11,529 nt of DNA from JBDHZK01 sp039811865 (GTDB lineage Bacteria; Actinomycetota; Actinomycetes; Propionibacteriales; Propionibacteriaceae). The stretch lies in assembly GCA_039811865.1 (NCBI GenBank), contig JBDHZK010000086.1, positions 1 through 11,529 on the forward strand. Reading direction: 5' to 3'. Under the pieces are notes generated by a model that saw nothing but the letters and a program-made list of their open reading frames with translations, had not been told where the DNA came from and did no database searches. This document shows positions 1 through 5,979 of the stretch, piece after piece; positions within the stretch are counted from its first letter, which is position 1, and each line of letters begins with the position of its first letter. The translations under genes and the position numbers were made by a program.

Positions 1-13
1 TCTTTGATCTCGG

Positions 14-838
14 TCACGGTGCGGGCCACTCCAAGACGGTTCGAAGTTCGGCGGGGGAGCAAATCGAGTCGGCGCCCAGTTCGCGGCGGGCGATGGCGCG
101 GGCAACGTCCAGATCGAGGTGCGCGCCGTGCAACTCGGGGAAGGTCGCCTCGAGCAGGGCCGAGCCGTTGAACCCGGCCTTGACGCCGACGAACTCCATC
201 GGGTCGCCGTAGACGGCCGGTTCACAGCCGGCGGCGATGCCGTAGAAGATCGCCGTGCTGAGCCGGTTGGACGCCACCCGCTGGTGCTTGCGCAGCTCGG
301 AGAGTTGGGCGGACAAGAAGTTGCCGGTGGTGCCCTGCCACTTGGTGCCGCGGTTGCCGTGGCAGATCACGCGGAATCCCGCGTCGGTGTAGATCTTGCG
401 GATCTCGGGTTGCTCGTACTCGACGTAGTACAGGCACATCGTGATCGGGCCGTCCTCGGTGGCCAAGATCTGGTCGATCAGCGCCTGATGGTCGCCCATC
501 ACCGATTCGAAATCGGCCGTGCCGTGAAACGGGTACCAGATCGTCCCCTCGCGGGCAGGGGCGTCGGGCGCTTGGGGTTGGAGCTCCATCAGATACAGAA
601 ACGGTGCGCCGGTGACGTAGTAGTCGCGCCAGCCGATGGCCTGGCCGCGGCGCCGGCAGACGTCCGACCACACGTACTTCGCGAACCCCCAGGGCGGCCG
701 GTGCCCGTAGCCGTAGCCGTGCACGAACGTCCAGCCGTGCTGCAGGACGCCGGCGATGCGCGGCGGGTTGGCATCGTCCAGACCGCAATAGCGGGCCAGG
801 ATGTGCGCGTGTCCGTACCAGTGATTAGACGAGTCCAT
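14..838 (-). CDS. Conserved protein of unknown function, probably in surface-glycan synthesis
   Basis: A complete 274-residue soluble protein with no signal peptide or membrane segment. Its N-terminus (HWYGHAHILARYCGLDD, then a VLQHGW motif near residues 31-36) and later blocks WYPFHG (101-106), HGNRGTKWQ (160-168) and ASNRLSTAIFYGIAAGCEPAVYGDP (about 189-213) look like a conserved family I associate with polysaccharide clusters but cannot name. The C-terminal block resembles the nucleotide-sugar-binding half of GT-B-fold transferases; this is inference only. The frame is open further upstream to 1051, but that would run through the divergent gene, so I use the ATG at 838, which has only a weak GAGG 3 nt before it. 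It is divergent from a GT2 glycosyltransferase, which supports a glycan role. A TAGGCT at 867-872 (minus) is a possible -10. The reading frame is secure; the function is not. Confidence 0.8.
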   Translation of the reverse strand: MDSSNHWYGHAHILARYCGLDDANPPRIAGVLQHGWTFVHGYGYGHRPPWGFAKYVWSDVCRRRGQAIGWRDYYVTGAPFLYLMELQPQAPDAPAREGTIWYPFHGTADFESVMGDHQALIDQILATEDGPITMCLYYVEYEQPEIRKIYTDAGFRVICHGNRGTKWQGTTGNFLSAQLSELRKHQRVASNRLSTAIFYGIAAGCEPAVYGDPMEFVGVKAGFNGSALLEATFPELHGAHLDLDVARAIARRELGADSICSPAELRTVLEWPAP

Positions 839-880
839 GGGACCTCGCAGGGGCGGGCATGGCCGAAGCCTAGCGAAGAT

Positions 881-936
881 GGGTCCGTAGCCCCGGACCG
901 ACGGTCCGCGGGGGCCTTCGGCCTCTAGGGTTGACG
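881..936. promoter_or_regulatory. Divergent intergenic region with overlapping GGTCC palindromes and a -35-like TTGACG
   Basis: Two inverted repeats share an arm. GGTCCG (882-887) pairs with CGGACC (894-899), and CGGACCG (894-900) pairs with CGGTCCG (902-908) around a single A. A further stem GGCC-TTC-GGCC lies at 913-923. A perfect -35-like TTGACG is at 931-936, upstream of the GT2 gene, but no good -10 follows at 17-18 bp. The palindromes could be operator sites for a dimeric regulator controlling both divergent genes, or mutually exclusive RNA hairpins. Function is inferred. Confidence 0.35.
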
Positions 937-973
937 CGACGGCGGACGCCGCAGAGCAGATAGGGAGTGGCCG

Positions 974-2830
974 ATGGCCCCGATGTTGAGCGTGATCGTG
1001 CCGTTCTACGGGGTCGAGGCCTACCTCGCCGAGTGCATCGAATCGCTGCAAGCGCAGACCCTGCGCGACCTGGAGATCGTGCTGGTCGACGACGGGTCAC
1101 CGGACGCAAGCATCGACATCGCGCGCCGCTACGCCCGGACCGACCAGCGCGTCCACATCGTGCAGCAGATGAACCAGGGACTCGGCCCCGCGCGGAACAC
1201 CGGCGTACGCCACTCCACCGGCAAGTACCTCACGTTCGTGGACAGCGACGACGTCATTCCGCCACGCGCCTTCGAGCTGATGGTCTCGACGCTGGAGCGG
1301 ACGGGGTCGTCCTTCGCCGGCGGGGACGCGCGCCGCTTCAGCACCGAAAAGGGCGTCACCGAATCCTGGACCCATAAGGCCCCCTTCGAGTTCGACCGGC
1401 TGGCCACGCACATCACTCGTTTCCCGGCGCTGATCCGCGACCGGATGGTGTGGAACAAGGTCTACCGACGGTCCTTCTGGGACGCCGGCGGCTACGAGTT
1501 CCCGGCGATCCGGTATGAGGACTACCCCGTGACGCTCAAGGCTCACCTCGAGGCGAAGTCCGTGGACGTGCTGGCCGACGTCGTCTACTACTGGCGCGAT
1601 CGCGACTCCGGCGACTCGATCACCCAGCAGGTTTTCAAGGCCGACAACGTCCGTGACCGGGTGCATTCGGCCCACCTCGTGCTGGACCTGCTGCACGACG
1701 TGGACGACGAGATCCGGCTGGCCGTGCACGACTACTTCATCGAGGTCGATCTGGTTGCGCTCGCCGGGGCGCTGGCCAGCGCGCCGCAAGAGAGCCAACA
1801 GGAGCTGGAGATGCTCGCGGTCGGCCTCGCGCGCCGCCTCGACAAGCGGGCGGATCAGCGCGCCCCAAGGCTCGCGCGGCTGGTCCACTCGGGCCTGACG
1901 GCGGGCGATTTCGCGCTGGTTCGCGGCCTCGGCGCCTGGCGCGCGGGTGGGGACCTGAAGACGCTGCTGCAGACGGTGGCGAAGGGCCCGCGCTTGGGCC
2001 AGTTGCCGCGGGTGGTCAATGCCGTCGTCCCCCGCAAGAAGATCCCGTTGCCCGGCAAGTCCCGTTGGCTGCGAGTGGCACTGGAGGAACTGGTCTGGGA
2101 CGGCAGCGTCCTGCGCCTTTCGGGGCTCGCGCTGCTGCGGCCAGAAGTGGCCGCTCGGGCGTCGCTTCGCCTGCGGTTAGAGGGCCCCGCACAGCCCCAG
2201 CTGATTCCCATCGAGACCAGGCCCGCGAACAACGGTGTCCGGTTCGAGGCGCGGGTCTCGGCGGCGACGGTGCTGCGCATGCAACACCACCCCGGAGAAC
2301 TGAAGTTCTGGCTGCGGCTCAGCGTCGGTCCCTTGATTTGGCGCGGGCACCTGGTCGTCGGTGAACTGGCCCTCCCCGGGGCGCGCGGCTTCGAGGGACG
2401 TTGGGTGCAGCCGTTCCGCCAGGAGCGCCGCGACGCGCTCATGCTGGAGGTGCTGCCGGACGTCCCGGTGGTCGAGGCCGCGGCCGTCGACGGCGGCGTC
2501 CTCACCTTGACGGTGAATACGTCCCTTCCGCCGCATGGCGAAGTCGTCGTGGTCCGGCCGGCGCCGAGCGCGGCCGTGTCGCTGCCCACCAACGGCACTG
2601 AGGTGAGGCTCGACCTCGGCGCTGTGCTGGCGGGGGATCCGCCGGACGACCCGGTCGACGGGGTCGCCGAGCGGCCGATCCGGCTGCGCCTGGAAAACGA
2701 CCAGCGCTTCGACCAACCGCTGTTCCTTGCCGCCGACCCGGTCACCGCGACGCTGGCTGGCCGGCGGGTTTCGCTCACGCGCGGTGACGACGGAGCCCTC
2801 GTCCTGATGTCGGAGCCGGCCGGGGCCTGA
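974..2830 (+). CDS. GT2-family glycosyltransferase with large C-terminal extension
   Basis: A 618-residue cytoplasmic protein. The N-terminal third is a GT-A fold of glycosyltransferase family 2: strand LSVIVPFYG (5-13), nucleotide-binding VDDGSPD (38-44), the N-x-G-x-x-x-A-R-N-x-G block (67-77), the DxD-type metal/UDP site DSDD (90-93), and an acidic YED (181-183) in the position of the catalytic base. The RDSGDSIT block (210-217) closes this domain, which resembles those of wall teichoic acid glycosyltransferases such as TarS and the N-terminal part of TagF-like proteins. Residues about 220-340 look helical. Residues about 360-618 are rich in alternating hydrophobic residues and probably form beta-sandwich modules for oligomerisation or acceptor binding (inferred). 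ATG 974 has GGGAG (963-967) 6 nt upstream; ATG 983 is a less favoured alternative. Donor and acceptor cannot be told. It probably adds a sugar to a cell-wall or capsular polymer. Confidence 0.9.
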   Translation: MAPMLSVIVPFYGVEAYLAECIESLQAQTLRDLEIVLVDDGSPDASIDIARRYARTDQRVHIVQQMNQGLGPARNTGVRHSTGKYLTFVDSDDVIPPRAFELMVSTLERTGSSFAGGDARRFSTEKGVTESWTHKAPFEFDRLATHITRFPALIRDRMVWNKVYRRSFWDAGGYEFPAIRYEDYPVTLKAHLEAKSVDVLADVVYYWRDRDSGDSITQQVFKADNVRDRVHSAHLVLDLLHDVDDEIRLAVHDYFIEVDLVALAGALASAPQESQQELEMLAVGLARRLDKRADQRAPRLARLVHSGLTAGDFALVRGLGAWRAGGDLKTLLQTVAKGPRLGQLPRVVNAVVPRKKIPLPGKSRWLRVALEELVWDGSVLRLSGLALLRPEVAARASLRLRLEGPAQPQLIPIETRPANNGVRFEARVSAATVLRMQHHPGELKFWLRLSVGPLIWRGHLVVGELALPGARGFEGRWVQPFRQERRDALMLEVLPDVPVVEAAAVDGGVLTLTVNTSLPPHGEVVVVRPAPSAAVSLPTNGTEVRLDLGAVLAGDPPDDPVDGVAERPIRLRLENDQRFDQPLFLAADPVTATLAGRRVSLTRGDDGALVLMSEPAGA

Positions 2831-2847
2831 CGCCTGCGCGGCACGGC

Positions 2848-2896
2848 TCCCCGCTGACGGCCACGGCCAACCAGCGATACGGCGCCGTGGCGGGGA
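2848..2896 (+). terminator. Candidate stem-loop terminator after the GT2 gene
   Basis: The outer stem TCCCCG (2848-2853) pairs with CGGGGA (2891-2896). The inner stem CCACGGC (2861-2867) pairs with GCCGTGG (2884-2890), with a 7-nt bulge on the left side and a 16-nt loop. It begins 17 bp after the GT2 stop and precedes a separate operon. No T-run follows, which is common for high-GC actinobacterial hairpins, so termination is plausible but unproven. Confidence 0.4.
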
Positions 2897-2995
2897 CCTT
2901 GCACCGCCCACGGCAGCCTCCTTGAACCCACGTCCAGGTGGATCTGTGCGCGCGTGGACCTTGCGTCGAACTCAGGTCAGGTGCATCCTGGTTAC

Positions 2996-3400
2996 ATGGT
3001 TAGTTACTCCACTAATGAACCCATCGGGTCGCCCGATGGGTCGCCGTCGGAGCAGCCCCTGTTCGTCCAGATCGCCCAGGCTCTGGAGAACGACATCGTC
3101 GACGGACTCCTGACCGAGGAGGCGCAGGCTCCGTCCACCAACGAGATCGCCGCGTTTCACCGGATCAACCCGGCCACCGCCCTGCGCGGGGTCAACCAAC
3201 TGGTCGCCGACGGTGTCCTTTACAAGAAGCGGGGCATCGGCATGTTCGTCGCCACCGGGGCTCGCGAGGCGTTGCGGGCCAAGCGGCGCGCCGGGTTCGC
3301 CGCGCGCTACCTGGCCCCCGCGCTCGCCGAGGCCCGCCGCCTCGGCCTCACCCCGGCCGACGTCGTCGGCCTGATCGAACGGGAGTCCCAAGATGGCTGA
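2996..3400 (+). CDS. GntR-family transcriptional regulator, YtrA subfamily
   Basis: A 134-residue DNA-binding protein. The winged helix-turn-helix spans about 20-87: PLFVQIAQALENDIVDGLL is helix 1, the APSTNEIAAFHRINPATALRGVNQL region (45-69) is the recognition part, and GVLYKKRGIGMFV (73-85) is the wing. A short helical tail (about 90-134) replaces the large effector domain of other GntR classes, as is typical of the YtrA subfamily. It heads an operon with an ABC ATPase and a membrane protein, the usual arrangement, and such regulators normally repress their own operon until the inducer (often a cell-envelope stress) appears. I chose ATG 2996 over the upstream in-frame GTG 2954; an AGGTG at 2979-2983 is a somewhat distant SD. 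There is no other in-frame ATG or GTG until residue 83. The first codons contain an AT-rich palindrome (separate entry). The stop overlaps the next gene. Confidence 0.9.
   Translation: MVSYSTNEPIGSPDGSPSEQPLFVQIAQALENDIVDGLLTEEAQAPSTNEIAAFHRINPATALRGVNQLVADGVLYKKRGIGMFVATGAREALRAKRRAGFAARYLAPALAEARRLGLTPADVVGLIERESQDG
3000..3015. promoter_or_regulatory. Probable YtrA-type autoregulatory operator inside the regulator gene
   Basis: The perfect inverted repeat TTAGT-N6-ACTAA lies within codons 2-7 of the regulator. These codons (GTT AGT TAC TCC ACT AAT) are AT-rich, unlike the G/C-ending codons of the rest of the window, which suggests selection on the DNA rather than on the peptide. YtrA-type regulators are known to bind short AT-rich palindromes at their own promoters. 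That this is the operator is inference; no convincing -35/-10 pair could be fixed next to it. Confidence 0.55.
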
Positions 3401-4247
3401 GCCCGCCGCCACGCTGGAGTCGGTGCGCCTGCGCTATGGCCGACACGTTGCGCTCGCCGACCTGACCACCTCGCTGCCACAAGGGACGATCATCGGCCTG
3501 GTGGGACGCAACGGCGCCGGCAAGTCCAGCCTGTTGCGAGCGCTCGTGGGTCGCGAGCCGGGGCACACCGGCGCCATCCGGGTCGGTGGTCTGCCCGTGC
3601 GGCGGTTGGGTCGCGCGCTCGGACTCGCTCACCTCAGTGGCGACGACTGGCCGTACGCCGCCGACCAGAACCTGCGCAGCCTGCTGGGCACACTCCGTCG
3701 GACCCGACCCGGCTTCGACGCCGCCCGTGCCATCGAGTTGCTCGAGGCGTTCGGCGTCCCCCTGGCCGGGACCAAGCGCAAGCTCAGCCGCGGCCAGTTC
3801 AGCGCCGCGCAGTCGGCGCTCGGGCTGGCCACCCGGGCGCCGCTGACTCTGCTGGACGAGCCCCAACTGGGTCTGGACGCACCCTCTCGCGAGCGCCTGG
3901 CCGCGCTGATCGTGCAGGAGCAGGCTGATTGGCCCAGGACGATCGTCATCTCCACCCACCTGATCGACGAGACGGCGCCGCTGTTCGAGCGACTCCTCGT
4001 CCTGGACGCCGGACGCCTGGTCGCCGATGACGACGTGGACGTCCTGCTCGGCCGCTACCTGCGCGTCCAGGCCGACGCGGCCACTCTCGAGAACCTGCCG
4101 CACCTGGGTGCCATCGAGCGCCTGGGCGGGCGGGCCAGCGCGGTCGTCCCCGCGGACGCCCTCCCGCGCGAGCTCGTCGACCGCGCGCACCCGCTAACCC
4201 TGCAGGCGCTCGCGGGCGTCCTGCCCCTGGACCGAAAGGACAACTGA
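3393..4247 (+). CDS. ABC transporter ATP-binding protein (YtrB-like)
   Basis: A 284-residue ATPase that would power the membrane protein encoded just downstream. Visible motifs are Walker A GRNGAGKSS (38-46), ABC signature LSRGQ (131-135), Walker B LTLLDE (151-156), D-loop GLD (160-162) and the switch histidine in STH (187-189). The canonical Q-loop glutamine is not evident: the equivalent stretch reads AHLSGDDWPYAADQNL (79-94). A C-terminal extension of about 70 residues follows the core, as in exporter or antibiotic-resistance type ATPases. ATG 3393 overlaps the end of the regulator gene by 8 bp (ATGGCTGA) and has GGGAG (3381-3385) 7 nt upstream, so translation is probably coupled. The substrate is unknown. 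With a YtrA-type regulator, export or sensing of cell-wall-active compounds is the usual expectation, but that is inference from context. Confidence 0.92.
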   Translation: MAEPAATLESVRLRYGRHVALADLTTSLPQGTIIGLVGRNGAGKSSLLRALVGREPGHTGAIRVGGLPVRRLGRALGLAHLSGDDWPYAADQNLRSLLGTLRRTRPGFDAARAIELLEAFGVPLAGTKRKLSRGQFSAAQSALGLATRAPLTLLDEPQLGLDAPSRERLAALIVQEQADWPRTIVISTHLIDETAPLFERLLVLDAGRLVADDDVDVLLGRYLRVQADAATLENLPHLGAIERLGGRASAVVPADALPRELVDRAHPLTLQALAGVLPLDRKDN

Positions 4248-4248
4248 G

Positions 4249-4995
4249 ATGTCCGCACAGACCATCCCCGCTCCCGGCCTGCGATCTGCCTTCGCCCAGG
4301 TTCCCGCCGTCGCGGCCGCCGTTGCCGGACGCCGCGGGCAACGCCTGTGGTGGCCGCTGGTGATCTACTTCGCCAGCGCCGAGATCGGCTGGCTGTGGCT
4401 GAGCTTCATCACCCCGGCGCCGGCCGGGACGCGCACCTGGTACACCGAACTGCCGTCCGGGATCCTGCTCCTGGCCAGCGTCGCCGCTGTTCCCGTGTTG
4501 TGGGCGTGGGGCGCCCGGTTCGCGTTGGCGCTCGGCCTCGACCGCGGCGTCGTCTTCGCCACGACGTTCGGGCTCAGCCTGCTCGTCCCGGCCGGCCTGC
4601 ATCTGGTCTCGCAGGTCTGCAACCAGATCGAGCTGCGGCTCATCGGCACGGGCGGTATTCACGTCTTCACCATCGAAGGACCCGACTCGCCCACGAAGTT
4701 CGGCACCAACGAGACGGTCTTCAACTGGACCTGGCAACTGCTGTTCGAGAATCTGGTTCCCGGCCTGGTGCTGCTGGTCATCATCACCTGCGCGGCCCTG
4801 CGCTGGGGTCTGGCCGGCGGTCTGCTCGGCGCCCTCGGCGCATTCGCCGCCAGCGCTGCCTTGCTGGCGGGGATCTCGGCGATCGGGCAGATCCTCGGCT
4901 CGGCCCAGGACGCCTGGTGGCGGGTCGCGTGGCTGATCGTGGTGGTCGCTGGTGGTTTGGCAGCGGCGTGCATCTTCAGCCGGGTGCGCGCCTGA
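4249..4995 (+). CDS. ABC transporter permease-like integral membrane protein
   Basis: A 248-residue protein with about six transmembrane segments, near residues 34-54, 70-90, 100-121, 163-183, 188-212 and 224-243. About 40 polar residues between the third and fourth segments (IELRLIGTGGIHVF...NETVFNW) form the largest loop. I recognise no named permease family from sequence, but its place one base after the ATPase stop, with AAAGGA (4235-4240) as ribosome-binding site, makes it the membrane partner of that ATPase. In YtrA-type operons one small permease often pairs with one ATPase to form a homodimeric exporter; that assembly is inferred. Expression should follow the GntR regulator at the head of the operon. 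The ORF and operon membership are secure; the substrate is unknown. Confidence 0.85.
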   Translation: MSAQTIPAPGLRSAFAQVPAVAAAVAGRRGQRLWWPLVIYFASAEIGWLWLSFITPAPAGTRTWYTELPSGILLLASVAAVPVLWAWGARFALALGLDRGVVFATTFGLSLLVPAGLHLVSQVCNQIELRLIGTGGIHVFTIEGPDSPTKFGTNETVFNWTWQLLFENLVPGLVLLVIITCAALRWGLAGGLLGALGAFAASAALLAGISAIGQILGSAQDAWWRVAWLIVVVAGGLAAACIFSRVRA

Positions 4996-5028
4996 CCGGC
5001 CGAACCACCCAACTGCGCCTCCGGCCGG
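4996..5028 (+). terminator. Weak candidate hairpin after the ABC operon
   Basis: CCGGCCG (4996-5002) is complementary to CGGCCGG (5022-5028) with a 19-nt loop, starting right after the permease stop codon. No T-run follows. The rest of the gap to the next gene (5029-5160) holds only small inverted repeats, GGTT-GG-AACC at 5075-5084 and GTGTC-N7-GACAC at 5125-5141. The latter is 19 bp before the DeoR start and could be an operator. Low confidence. Confidence 0.25.
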
Positions 5029-5160
5029 CGGGAATCCTCGGGGTAGACCCACCGCAAGCACTCATCATGTGGCCGGTTGGAACCAGCCCCAGCGTGGTCA
5101 GCGGGTCTCCTCGGACGTCCGGCCGTGTCCGGCAGTGACACAATGCGCCTGGGAGGCGCG

Positions 5161-5979
5161 ATGAGTTCTTATGCGACGCGAGGAGCCACGTCGTCGGCTC
5201 GCCAGCGGCGACTCTCCGAACTCGCGGACGTCATCTACGCCGAGGGACCGATCCGCGTGGATGAGTTGGCCGAGCGCTTCGAGCTGTCGGCGATGACGAT
5301 CTACCGCGACATCGCCGAGTTGGAGCAGGCCGGGGTCGTCCAACTGGATCGAGGGCAGGTCAGCGCCGCGACGTCGTCGCTGAACGAGAGTTCCACCGAG
5401 TTCCGGTTGAGTCACAACACGACCGCGAAGGCGGCGTTGTGCGCCGCGGCCGCTGCGCACCTGCGACGCGGTATGACCGTCATGTTGGACGACTCGACGA
5501 CGACGCTACGGCTGGTGGACGCGATGACGGGCCTGACCCCGATCACGGTCGTGACGAACTCGCACATGGTGCTGCGCGCGGTGAGCCGCGTCGCCGGGCT
5601 CGACCTCGTCGTCGCCGGCGGGCGCTACCGGGCGGTGACGGAATCGTTCTACGGCTCCACCACGGTCGCCGCACTGAGGGGTTTGAGCGCCGACGTGTGC
5701 GTCATCTCGGCCGCGGCTATCGACGGCGGCGTCTGCTATCACCCCTACGAGGAGTGCGTCGACGTGAAGCGGGCGATGCTGGCCTCCGCGCGCAAGCGGG
5801 TGCTGTTGGCCGACTCGTCCAAGTTCGGCCGCCGCGCCCTGTACGTCGCCTGCCCGGTGGACGACTTCGATGTGGTCATCGTGGACGACCGGGTGCCGCC
5901 CGCGGTGCTGGCCGACCTCGCCGAGCGAGACGCCGAACTGGTCGTAGTGCCGATGGCGCCGCCAACGCCTAGCGTCTAG
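5161..5979 (+). CDS. DeoR-family transcriptional regulator
   Basis: A 272-residue regulator. The N-terminal DeoR helix-turn-helix covers about residues 14-65 (RQRRLSELADVIYAEGPIRVDELAERF, then LSAMTIYRDIAELEQAG). The C-terminal ISOCOT-fold sugar-phosphate sensor domain follows, with DDSTTT (110-115), VVTNS (130-134), AGG (152-154) and the hallmark LADSSKFGRRA (216-226) containing the conserved lysine. DeoR proteins usually repress sugar catabolism or transport operons and respond to phosphorylated sugars. No such operon adjoins it here, so its target is unknown. The frame is open upstream to 5077, but ATG 5161 is chosen because GGGAGG (5151-5156) lies 4 nt before it; ATG 5143 has no SD. The last 11 bp overlap the convergent glycosyltransferase gene. 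A GTGTC-N7-GACAC repeat at 5125-5141 may be its own operator (inference). Confidence 0.9.
   Translation: MSSYATRGATSSARQRRLSELADVIYAEGPIRVDELAERFELSAMTIYRDIAELEQAGVVQLDRGQVSAATSSLNESSTEFRLSHNTTAKAALCAAAAAHLRRGMTVMLDDSTTTLRLVDAMTGLTPITVVTNSHMVLRAVSRVAGLDLVVAGGRYRAVTESFYGSTTVAALRGLSADVCVISAAAIDGGVCYHPYEECVDVKRAMLASARKRVLLADSSKFGRRALYVACPVDDFDVVIVDDRVPPAVLADLAERDAELVVVPMAPPTPSV

Noticed and set aside
119..928. Long plus-strand open frame opposite the unknown glycan-cluster gene
   Set aside because: It is antisense to a gene with clear conserved motifs, its translation has the Arg/Ala/Val/Gly bias of a shadow frame, and it has no recognisable domain.
1097..2931. Two long minus-strand open frames opposite the GT2 gene
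   Set aside because: Low-stop-frequency shadows in GC-rich DNA; Arg/Ser/Pro-rich with no motif, and they cross the real gene's boundaries.
2954..2995. GTG start adding 14 residues to the GntR/YtrA regulator
   Set aside because: No SD before it and the extra residues are outside the conserved domain; ATG 2996 is simpler.
4347..5138. Plus-strand open frame overlapping the permease gene
   Set aside because: Arg/His/Pro-rich shadow; the other frame gives six membrane segments and fits the operon spacing.
5161..5979. DeoR regulator as controller of the pse genes
   Set aside because: Only proximity supports this. No shared palindrome between its upstream region and the pse promoters was found.
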